15,756 nucleotides of DNA. Source: an uncultured Myxococcales bacterium (lineage in GTDB: Bacteria; Myxococcota; UBA727; VGSZ01). Location: assembly GCA_903952805.1 (NCBI GenBank), contig CAJBHN010000479.1, forward strand, positions 1 to 15,756, written 5' to 3'. Made by a program: the position numbers and the translations under genes. Every line of letters starts with the position of its first letter. The first letter of the stretch is position 1. This document shows, piece by piece, positions 8,304-14,665 of this stretch. The notes below the pieces were generated by a model. The model was not told where the DNA came from. It did no database searches and saw only the letters and a program-made list of their open reading frames with translations.

Positions 8304-8656
8304 GGAAGTCCCGCTGGCCTGGATGGAGTCTGGCCGACGATGGGTGGCCGACCGAACAAAGTCCTCGCGGCCGGTCAACAGCGACCAGACTCCCGGGGCT
8401 GAGCGGGCAAAACGAGCGCCCGGCGCCGGCTGATGTGGCGCAGGTTCATGGGGCGGGAAAGCAAACTGGAGGCGCTTCTGTTTCATTTCCCGTCCTGAAT
8501 CACGACGCATGCCAGGGTCTGGGCGCACCGGGGTGTACGGGCCCCGCCACGGTCGCGGCGTTCGGCACAGCCCCGGGGTCATCACGCACAGGAGCCCTTG
8601 TCCACGTCGAGCGGGCCCCGTGGTTCCCGTGCTGCCCGCCGTTGACGGTGCGAGCC
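8304..8656. other. Intergenic region between catalase and Lon-like genes
   Basis: This 353-bp stretch follows the catalase stop and precedes the Lon-like gene, both on the minus strand. The 8304-8486 half could be coding if the Lon-like protein starts at ATG 8486. Otherwise I see only weak inverted repeats, such as 6-bp arms GCGGGC (8611-8616) and GCCCGC (8634-8639) just after the catalase, a possible poor terminator. No convincing promoter or RNA gene was seen. Confidence 0.4.
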
Positions 8657-10255
8657 TCAGCGCCCCGGGACCATGCCGATGGGAGACAAGCCAAGGGCTT
8701 TGGCGACGCCGGCGCCGTAGGCGGGGTCGGCCAGCAAGCAATGCCCGACGTGGCGCAGCTTGATGGCCGTGTCGACGTCGTCCATGGCGCGGGCGGTGTT
8801 GTCGAACAGGACCTGTTGCTGGGCCCTGGACATCAGCCTGAACAAGGCGCCTGGTTGGGAGAAATCGTCGGTCGAATCGCGATGATTCCACCGGTCGGCG
8901 TCGGGGTCGGCCTGCAAACAGTGTCCGACGTGGCGCCGCTTGATGGCCGTGTCGACGTCGTCCATGGAGCGGGCGGTGTTGTCGAACAGGGCCTGCTGCT
9001 GGCCCCTGGACATCAGCCGAAACAGGGCCCCGGGCTGGGAAAAGAAGTCCGCGTCATCGTACAGAGGCCAATGGTCCTCGTGGCTCGTGCTCGGCAGCGC
9101 TGCTTCGCGAAACCCGGGCTGCACCCGCCACTCGCCGAGGCGGTGGGCTTCGTCGACGACGACGCTGCCGACGTCGTCGACACGCATGATTCCATCGCGC
9201 TGTGAGCTCTGCCTGGGGGAGCGCGCGGCGTTCACGGGGAGCTGGTGGTGGTTGGCGCCGAGGCGATCGTGTTGGGCGTCGCCGTACAACAGCAGGCGGG
9301 CCTGCAGCATCTGGTCGGGAGAAAACCCGATGCCGGGCACGACAGCGGCGGGGTTGAACGCGACCTGCTCCACCTCGGCAAAGTAGTCCTCGGGATTCCG
9401 GTTCAGTTCCACCACGCCGACCTCAATCAGCGGGTAGTCCTTGTGGGACCAGGTGCGCGTGACGTCGAATGGATTGAACGCGACGGTGTCGGCTTCGTGC
9501 TCCGACATCACCTGGATGAACAAGGTCCAGCGCGGAAAGTCTCCCCTCTCGATGATGTTGAACAGGTCGCGATGATGACTCTCTCGATCGCGGCCGACGA
9601 TGGCCTCGGCTTCGGCGTCGGTGAGGTTCTTGATGCCCTGGTGGCACACGAGGTGGAACTTCACCCAGCTGCGCTCATGGCGCGCGTTGAGCAAGCTGAA
9701 GGTGTGGCTGCCGAAGCCATGCATGTGCCGGTAGCTGCTGGGCAGACCCCGGTCACTCATCGTGATGGTGATGTGGTGCAGGGCCTCGGGCATCGACGTC
9801 AACAGATCCCAGTTGGTGTTGAGGCTGCGCAGGGTGGTCTTCGGGTCGCGCTGCAGGGCTTGATGGAGCGCGGCGAACTTCGTCGGGTCTCGCCCGAGGA
9901 ACACGGGCGTGTTGTTGCCCACGAGGTCCCAATTGCCCTCCGGGGTGTAGAACTTCACCGCAAAGCCCCGGATATCCCGTTTGGCGTCGGTGTCGCCGCC
10001 GGCCACCGTCGAGAAGCGCGTCAACAGCGGCGTTGAGGTGCCGACCGTCGAGAAGATCCTGGCCTTCGTGTAGCGGGTGACGTCGTTGGTGACCGTGAAG
10101 GTCCCCAGGGCCGCCGAGCCCTTGGCATGCATGCGTCGCTCGGTGACCGCGAAGCGACCGACGTGGGCAGGGCTCCGGGGGCAGGTGGTCATGGTGTGCC
10201 GGTGCTCAACGATGGGAGCGCCAGCGGCGAAGGTGGATGATGGTGTGGTCGGCAT
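8657..10255 (-). CDS. katA: Monofunctional heme catalase with internal deletion and duplicated C-terminal segment
   Basis: The 532-aa product is clearly a clade-type heme catalase that converts hydrogen peroxide to water and oxygen. Family landmarks are present: the distal His in RRMHAKGS, RFSTVAGG, the distal Asn in DLVGNNTPVF, MSDRGLPSSYRHMHGFGSHTF (split by its Arg/Tyr-rich middle), NPEDYFAEVEQVAF, and the proximal heme ligand Tyr in RLLLYGDAQ. Two oddities stand out. Near residues 25-35 about 12 residues (the VLLQDFWLLEKL-like segment of ordinary catalases) are missing in frame. At the C-terminus, the SQPGALFRLMSR...ADP segment occurs twice (about 403-451 and 463-511). ATG 10255 is preferred (AGGA close upstream, 76-nt gap to groEL); a start at 10342 would overlap groEL. 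It lies downstream of groEL on the same strand, possibly co-transcribed. Confidence 0.9.
   Translation of the reverse strand: MPTTPSSTFAAGAPIVEHRHTMTTCPRSPAHVGRFAVTERRMHAKGSAALGTFTVTNDVTRYTKARIFSTVGTSTPLLTRFSTVAGGDTDAKRDIRGFAVKFYTPEGNWDLVGNNTPVFLGRDPTKFAALHQALQRDPKTTLRSLNTNWDLLTSMPEALHHITITMSDRGLPSSYRHMHGFGSHTFSLLNARHERSWVKFHLVCHQGIKNLTDAEAEAIVGRDRESHHRDLFNIIERGDFPRWTLFIQVMSEHEADTVAFNPFDVTRTWSHKDYPLIEVGVVELNRNPEDYFAEVEQVAFNPAAVVPGIGFSPDQMLQARLLLYGDAQHDRLGANHHQLPVNAARSPRQSSQRDGIMRVDDVGSVVVDEAHRLGEWRVQPGFREAALPSTSHEDHWPLYDDADFFSQPGALFRLMSRGQQQALFDNTARSMDDVDTAIKRRHVGHCLQADPDADRWNHRDSTDDFSQPGALFRLMSRAQQQVLFDNTARAMDDVDTAIKLRHVGHCLLADPAYGAGVAKALGLSPIGMVPGR
8725..9049 (-). repeat. 180-bp-offset tandem duplication inside the catalase gene
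   Basis: Positions 8725-8869 and 8905-9049 are near-copies at an offset of exactly 180 bp (60 codons). By eye they match at well over 80% of bases, with differences scattered through. Each copy encodes one SQPGALFRLMSR...RHVGHCL.ADP unit. The upstream copy keeps the normal entry context of the family and the downstream copy keeps the normal exit (ADPAYGAGVAKALGL), as expected for in-frame tandem duplication. Confidence 0.9.
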
Positions 10256-10292
10256 TGGTCCTGCCTGTGTGAAGGGTGAATCACGACGAGGG

Positions 10293-10324
10293 GCCGGTGC
10301 CGTCGCCCCTGGGTCAGCACCGGC
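10293..10324 (-). terminator. Stem-loop between groEL and catalase
   Basis: Eight-bp perfect arms GCCGGTGC (10293-10300) and GCACCGGC (10317-10324) flank a 16-nt loop, starting 7 nt after the groEL stop on the minus strand. There is no following T-tract, so it could be a partial terminator, an attenuator or an mRNA-stability element that sets the groEL to catalase ratio. Confidence 0.4.
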
Positions 10325-10331
10325 AGCGGAG

Positions 10332-11960
10332 CTACAACTCATTCATGGCGGCCATGGCCGACGAGGTGTGTTTCGGCTCGTCGTCGATTTCGGTCATGGT
10401 CGCCTCGGTCAGCAACAGCAGGCTCGCGACCGACACCGCGTTTTCCAACGCGACGCGCACGACCTTGGTGGGGTCGATGATGCCGGCGTCGACGAGGTCG
10501 ACGTAGGCGCCGGTGGCGGCGTTGAGGCCGAAGGCTCCCGTGCCGCGACGCATGCGGTCGACGACGACGCCGCTGTCCATCGCCGAGTTGGCGGCGATCT
10601 GGCGGATCGGCGCCTCGAGGGCCGCCCGCAAGATCCGCAAGCCGGTGCGCTCGTCCCCCGCCGTCGCCTGCTCCTCCCTTTTGACGGCATCGATGCAGCG
10701 CAGCAGCGCCAACCCCGCCCCGGGGACGATGCCTTCGGCGATGGCCGCCTTCGTCGACGAGATGGCGTCTTCGAAAGCCTCCTTGATGGCCTTCAGCTCG
10801 GCCTCCGACGGTGCGCCAGCGCGAATGACGGCGACGCCACCGACGAGCTTGGCGAGGCGCTCCTGGAGTTTGGTGCGCTCGTAGTCGGCGCTGGCATCCT
10901 TGATCTGCCGGCGCAGCTGCTCGACCCGCGCCATGACCTTTGCCTTGTCGCCGCCGCCACCGATGATGGTCGTCTTGTCTTTGTCGACGACGACGCGCTC
11001 GGCGTGACCGGCGTCTTGCAGGGAGGCCTTCTCCAGGGTGGCCCCCATCTCGCTGCTGAGCACCTGGCCGCCGGTCAACACGGCGATGTCTTCCAGCAGC
11101 GCCGCTCGTCGGTCGCCAAAGCCCGGTGCCTTCACGGCGCAACAGTTGAGGGTCCCGCGCAGCCGATTGACGACGAGCCCGGCCAGCGCCTCGCCTTCGA
11201 CATCTTCGGCGATGAGCAGCAGTGATTTTCCAGCCTTGGCGACCTGCTCCAAGAAGGGCAGCAGGTCCACCAACCCCGAGATCTTCTGCGGGCACAGCAG
11301 GATCAGGGGGTTTTCCAGCACGCACTCCATCCGCTCGGAGTCGGTGACGAAGTACGCCGACGTGAAGCCCCGATCGAACTGCATGCCGTTGACGACCTCG
11401 AGGACCGTCTCGGTGGTGCGGCCTTCTTCGACGCTGATGACGCCGTCGTCGCCCACGCGGTCGACGGCCTCGGCCACCAACTCGCCGAGCTTGGGATTGT
11501 TGTTCGCCGAAATCGACGCGACCTGGGCCTTCTCCTTCTTGCTCGACACCGGCCGCGACAGGGCCCGCAGCGCCGTCACCGCCACCGCCAGCCCCCGATC
11601 GAGGCCGCGCTTCAGGTCGACGGCGGAGGCGCCGGCGGCGACGTTGCGTACACCGTCGGCGAAGATGGCGTGGGCCAGGATGGTCGAGGTGGTGGTGCCG
11701 TCGCCGACGGCGTCGCCGGTGCGTTCGGCGGCCTGGCGCATCATGCGGGCGCCCAGGTTTTCCTCGGGGTCGGGCAATTCGAAGGCCTTGGCGATCGTGA
11801 CGCCGTCGTCGCAGACGAGCGGGAATCCCCACTTCTTCTCGATCAACACCCGCTTGGATTTGGGGCCCAACGTCACCCGCACGGCGTTGGCCATGGCCGT
11901 GGCGCCGCGCAGCACCTTCTCGCGGGCGGCGGAATCAAAGACAACGCGCTTGTGACTCAT
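10332..11960 (-). CDS. groEL: GroEL-family chaperonin (60 kDa), no groES adjacent
   Basis: The 542-aa product aligns in register with E. coli GroEL: the nucleotide-site GDGTTT has Asp87, and the ATPase Asp398 in FEDAISST falls exactly at residue 398. The segments LGPKSK, DDGVTIAK, AVKAPGFGDRR, EDVEGEAL, KLQERLAKL and DPTKVVRVALENA are also typical. It should assemble into the tetradecameric cytosolic folding chamber. The Gly/Met-rich C-terminal tail of canonical GroEL is absent; the protein ends in EIDDEPKHTSSAMAAMNEL. No groES precedes it and no CIRCE element (TTAGCACTC/GAGTGCTAA) is visible upstream, so it is probably a secondary paralogue. The ATG at 11960 is chosen because homology begins there, though the ribosome binding site is weak; the frame continues upstream without homology. 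It is followed by catalase in the same direction. Confidence 0.95.
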   Translation of the reverse strand: MSHKRVVFDSAAREKVLRGATAMANAVRVTLGPKSKRVLIEKKWGFPLVCDDGVTIAKAFELPDPEENLGARMMRQAAERTGDAVGDGTTTSTILAHAIFADGVRNVAAGASAVDLKRGLDRGLAVAVTALRALSRPVSSKKEKAQVASISANNNPKLGELVAEAVDRVGDDGVISVEEGRTTETVLEVVNGMQFDRGFTSAYFVTDSERMECVLENPLILLCPQKISGLVDLLPFLEQVAKAGKSLLLIAEDVEGEALAGLVVNRLRGTLNCCAVKAPGFGDRRAALLEDIAVLTGGQVLSSEMGATLEKASLQDAGHAERVVVDKDKTTIIGGGGDKAKVMARVEQLRRQIKDASADYERTKLQERLAKLVGGVAVIRAGAPSEAELKAIKEAFEDAISSTKAAIAEGIVPGAGLALLRCIDAVKREEQATAGDERTGLRILRAALEAPIRQIAANSAMDSGVVVDRMRRGTGAFGLNAATGAYVDLVDAGIIDPTKVVRVALENAVSVASLLLLTEATMTEIDDEPKHTSSAMAAMNEL

Positions 11961-12089
11961 GCCTGCCGATGTCCAAGCGCCGTGCCAGCCGCAGGGCTCG
12001 GCGCAACGCTCGGTAACGCTGCCGACGGTGACGCCGCCGCAGCCTTCCGCACAGGCGGGGGGCGAGCCAGCACAGGTGCCGCTCAACAG

Positions 12090-12128
12090 GCAACGACCCA
12101 CCAGGGGAGGTCCCAGGTGGGTCGTTGC
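12090..12128 (-). terminator. 13-bp perfect inverted repeat downstream of the ATP-grasp operon
   Basis: Arms GCAACGACCCACC (12090-12102) and GGTGGGTCGTTGC (12116-12128) are exact reverse complements around a 13-nt loop. In the minus-strand transcript it lies about 140 nt after the ATP-grasp stop and before groEL. It has no T-tract. It may act as a terminator or leader structure; its right arm is shared with the first unit of the adjacent tandem array. Confidence 0.5.
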
Positions 12129-12250
12129 GTGTCGTTGCGTGTCGTTGCGTGTCGTTGCGTGTCGTTGCGTGTCGTCGCGTGTCGTCGCGTGTCGTCGCGT
12201 GTCGTCGCGTGTCGTCGCGTGTCGTCGCGTGTCGTCGCGTGTGGTTGCGA
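12121..12250. repeat. 10-bp tandem array (12 exact units plus one degenerate)
   Basis: Five copies of GTCGTTGCGT (12121-12170) are followed by seven copies of GTCGTCGCGT (12171-12240) and a degenerate unit GTGGTTGCGA (12241-12250). All copies within a block are identical, and the two blocks differ at one base. The array lies 18 bp beyond the ATP-grasp stop codon and about 160 bp before groEL. It is not CRISPR-like: there are no spacers. Confidence 0.97.
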
Positions 12251-12268
12251 CGACGAGCTCACGTCACG

Positions 12269-13510
12269 TCACGGCAGGCCGGACGCCCGCCAGGTCTGGA
12301 TGCGTTGCCAGAACAGCTCGGTGAACTTCTCGACCTCGTGGGCCGGGAAGAGCGCCGCCGTCTTTTTGCGCACGGCGTCTTTGGCTTCCGACGACTGAAA
12401 GAAGTCGTTGGCGACGTCGTCGAGGTGGTGCAGGTGCTTGGCGCAGAATTCCTCGAAGCGGTCCCGCTCCAGGCGTTCCTCGGCAATCTTCACGTAGCCG
12501 TCGAGCTTGTCTTCGTACGACAGGTCTTTGGCCGCGATGTCGAAGAAGGGCTGCCAGTCGAGGTTCTTGCGCATGGGGCGCTTGGTGGCGGCGCAAAAGA
12601 TCGACCAGCGCAGATACGACTTCACCAGCCACGGGAAGTGGAAGTGCAGCGACGTCACCTGCGAGTCCGGGCAGGCATTGGCGAAGTCGATCGGGTACCA
12701 GACGTCGTCGCGGCGCAGGGCTTCGCAGGAGTTGAAGTCCCAGCCGAAGAAGGCGTTGATGGTCAACGTCACCTTGCGCATGTGGTCATGGTCACGCTGG
12801 TCCATGAAGTCCGTCGCCATCGTGTAGCGATCATGCAGCGGCGCGTCGGCGTCGTACTTCACGCAGTGGGTCTGGGGACCAAAGCCGATGCAGCGCACGA
12901 AGAGGTCAAAACCCTCGACGCTCTGCTGGGCGTGCATGACCGAGCGGCCGCTGTCGTTGTAGGCCTTCAACGCCGCCGCCGCGTCTTTCACCCGCGTGAC
13001 GTTGCGCCAGCCGCCGCCGTCGTAGGGCTTCAAGAACATGGGCCAGCCGACCTGGTCGCCGACCTGGCCGATGTCAAAGAGCTTGCCGTAGTTGTGCAGC
13101 GTGGCTTTGACGTCGGGCTGGGTGGCCGGGTCGTAGCTGCGGGGCGGCAACATCCACGTCTTGGGGATGGGCATGCCGAGCCGCATCATGGCCGCGTAGC
13201 TGGCGTGCTTCTCGTTGGACTGGATGCTCCAGGGATTGTTGAAGACATACACGTCATCCATGATGACTGCCTTCTTGATCCATTCACGCGTGGTGTGAAA
13301 CCAGTGGGTCAATCGGTCGACGACGACGTCATATTTGACCTTTTGCTGCAGGTCGAAGGGTTCGATGGTGACCCGCTCGACCTCGAAGCGCACCGTGTCA
13401 CCATTGACCGGAATCTTCAGGTCGAGGCGGCCCATCATCGCTTCAAAGCACAGGGGCCAACAGATGTCGGCGCCAAGGGACAAACCAATCTTTCTGACGA
13501 CGTCAGCCAT
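12269..13510 (-). CDS. ATP-grasp ligase-like protein, third gene of the S51-like/esterase operon
   Basis: The 413-aa product has the ATP-grasp signature FLKPYDGGGWRNV (residues 159-171), the Lys plus Gly-rich loop that holds the nucleotide phosphates. It is followed by a GFDLFVRCI strand (200-208) and a C-terminal metal-binding-like stretch with Glu263, Asp275 and Asn278 before a Pro. ATP-grasp enzymes join a carboxylate to an amine or other nucleophile through an acyl phosphate, so an amide ligase is the first guess; the substrate is unknown. Residues 1-110 would be the pre-ATP-grasp domain, and the last 100 are helical and charged. The ATG at 13510 has TGAGG seven bases upstream, which contains the stop codon of the esterase gene; the genes are 9 nt apart and translationally coupled. 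No Mur-ligase domain is present, so it is not a cyanophycin synthetase. Confidence 0.75.
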   Translation of the reverse strand: MADVVRKIGLSLGADICWPLCFEAMMGRLDLKIPVNGDTVRFEVERVTIEPFDLQQKVKYDVVVDRLTHWFHTTREWIKKAVIMDDVYVFNNPWSIQSNEKHASYAAMMRLGMPIPKTWMLPPRSYDPATQPDVKATLHNYGKLFDIGQVGDQVGWPMFLKPYDGGGWRNVTRVKDAAAALKAYNDSGRSVMHAQQSVEGFDLFVRCIGFGPQTHCVKYDADAPLHDRYTMATDFMDQRDHDHMRKVTLTINAFFGWDFNSCEALRRDDVWYPIDFANACPDSQVTSLHFHFPWLVKSYLRWSIFCAATKRPMRKNLDWQPFFDIAAKDLSYEDKLDGYVKIAEERLERDRFEEFCAKHLHHLDDVANDFFQSSEAKDAVRKKTAALFPAHEVEKFTELFWQRIQTWRASGLP

Positions 13511-13517
13511 GATGAAA

Positions 13518-13522
13518 CCTCA
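13518..13522 (-). promoter_or_regulatory. Ribosome binding site overlapping the upstream stop codon
   Basis: TGAGG on the minus strand (13522-13518) includes the TGA of the esterase gene and sits seven bases before the ATP-grasp ATG. Ribosomes finishing the esterase uncover it, which implies coupled, fixed-ratio expression. Confidence 0.6.
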
Positions 13523-14665
13523 TTCGTAGACAAACAGCAGCGGACCCGGAAACAGCCACGACAAACCTTCGCGCAATCGATCGCGCCAGCCCTGCCAGTT
13601 GTGGCCGTCGCGGGCTTCGACAAAGCGCACCTGCATGCCGCTGGCGTCGAGCAGGGGCACCAGGGAACGGTTCTCGTAGATGAGGCTTTCGTAGACGCCG
13701 CAGCTGACAAAGACCTTTTGGCTGACGGCCTTGGGGTCGGCGCGGTAGGCGTTCACGAACTCGACGACGCGGTCAAACAATGGCCCGCGGCGGTTGCGTT
13801 TGCCGATGTCGGTGAAGGCGAAGCTGCCCGACTGCAGCAGCATCCGGCCCCACACGCCCGGGTAGCGACACGCCGTCGAAAACGACGCCACCCCGCCAAA
13901 GCTGGCGCCCATCAAACAGCGACCCTGGGGGCCGTCGACGATGGGGTAGGCCGCCGCCACCTGGGGCAGGAGCTCCTCGGTGATGAAGCGGGCGTGCTCC
14001 TCATTGTCGGCATACTCGCGCAACCGATCGGGAGAGCGGGTGAAGGCGACGATGATTTCCGGGATCTCCATCCGATGGATGAGATTGTTCAAGACGGTAA
14101 TCATCTCGGCATAATGAATATAGTCGTCGCCGTCGTGGACGACGAGCAAAGGGTATTTGCGGGTGCGTCGAAAGCGGGCCGGCAAATAGATCTGGATGGT
14201 GCGTTGCCCGTGAAAGGCCTCGGAGTCGATGCCGATGGTCTCCAGCGTGCCGGCGCGCGCATAGGGGTCGTGGCGGGTCCAGTCGGGCACGACGTAGCCG
14301 GCGCCCTGCAGCACGGAGTTGGCGCCAAAGGGGTCGCGGGCGCGGGCCTTGTTGATTGGATCTTGAATCCACTCGCTGCGGCCATGGCGGTGGACCTCGA
14401 ACTTGTATTCGACGCGTGAGTTGGCGGGGATCTCGAGCGTGAGGTGCCAGATGTCGGTGCCCGGGGCCAGCGTCAACGTCGTCGACGACTCCAGACCATA
14501 AATCCAATGGCGCAGCGACACCGCTTCGGCGTGGCCAAACCATACGAAGGTGACGAGGCTGCCATCGACGAGGGGGAACTTGTGCGACGACATGAAGGCG
14601 CGGGCCCGCACGGGGTCGTGCCAGGCGGCAATGAGCTGATCGATGGCGCGGAGCTTGGCTGTCAC
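13520..14665 (-). CDS. Enterochelin-esterase-like alpha/beta hydrolase with N-terminal E-set domain
   Basis: The 381-aa product has an N-terminal beta-sandwich region (about 30-125) like the E-set/CBM48-type domain of the Fes/esterase D group, then an alpha/beta hydrolase domain. The nucleophile Ser255 lies in GASFGG (253-258), and His355 in DGHNWQGW is the catalytic base. The acid is probably within SCGVYESLIYENR (about 321-333), which I cannot fix by eye. Relatives hydrolyse esters such as siderophore trilactones or acyl thioesters. There is no signal peptide, so it is probably cytosolic. The start is GTG at 14665, with AAGGA (14676-14672) six bases upstream; GTGA overlaps the upstream stop by 4 bp. 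Flanked in the operon by S51-like and ATP-grasp proteins, it more likely acts on their shared, unknown product than on a siderophore, since no siderophore genes are nearby. Confidence 0.85.
   Translation of the reverse strand: MTAKLRAIDQLIAAWHDPVRARAFMSSHKFPLVDGSLVTFVWFGHAEAVSLRHWIYGLESSTTLTLAPGTDIWHLTLEIPANSRVEYKFEVHRHGRSEWIQDPINKARARDPFGANSVLQGAGYVVPDWTRHDPYARAGTLETIGIDSEAFHGQRTIQIYLPARFRRTRKYPLLVVHDGDDYIHYAEMITVLNNLIHRMEIPEIIVAFTRSPDRLREYADNEEHARFITEELLPQVAAAYPIVDGPQGRCLMGASFGGVASFSTACRYPGVWGRMLLQSGSFAFTDIGKRNRRGPLFDRVVEFVNAYRADPKAVSQKVFVSCGVYESLIYENRSLVPLLDASGMQVRFVEARDGHNWQGWRDRLREGLSWLFPGPLLFVYE

Larger units (their letters stand above)
11961..12268. other. 308-bp intergenic region between the ATP-grasp operon and groEL
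   Basis: From right to left on the minus strand it holds a 10-bp tandem array (12121-12250), a 13-bp perfect inverted repeat (12090-12128), and an imperfect inverted repeat at 11977-12004 with arms GCGCCG and CGGCGC plus 3 more pairs after a mismatch. That last element lies 16-44 nt before the groEL start and could be a regulatory site. The groEL promoter should be here, but I cannot pick one with confidence. Confidence 0.5.

Noticed and set aside
10256..10342. Catalase start at 10342
   Set aside because: It would overlap the end of groEL, and the added residues (MSCSSAAGADPGATAPAP...) do not resemble catalase N-termini; 10255 is more plausible.
11961..12101. N-terminal extension of GroEL
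   Set aside because: Homology to GroEL begins exactly at ATG 11960; the extension is Cys/Gly-rich, unlike any chaperonin, and overlaps the hairpin region.
12121..12250. CRISPR array
   Set aside because: Units are 10 bp and directly adjacent with no spacers, and no cas genes are present.
12125..14419. Very long plus-strand open frame (764 codons)
   Set aside because: It lies antisense to the ATP-grasp and esterase genes, which carry clear family motifs; its N-terminus is a translation of the 10-bp array, and it is a composition artefact.
13520..14665. Siderophore (enterobactin) utilisation by the Fes-like esterase
   Set aside because: No siderophore synthesis, receptor or transport gene is nearby, and the hydrolase is coupled to unrelated enzymes.
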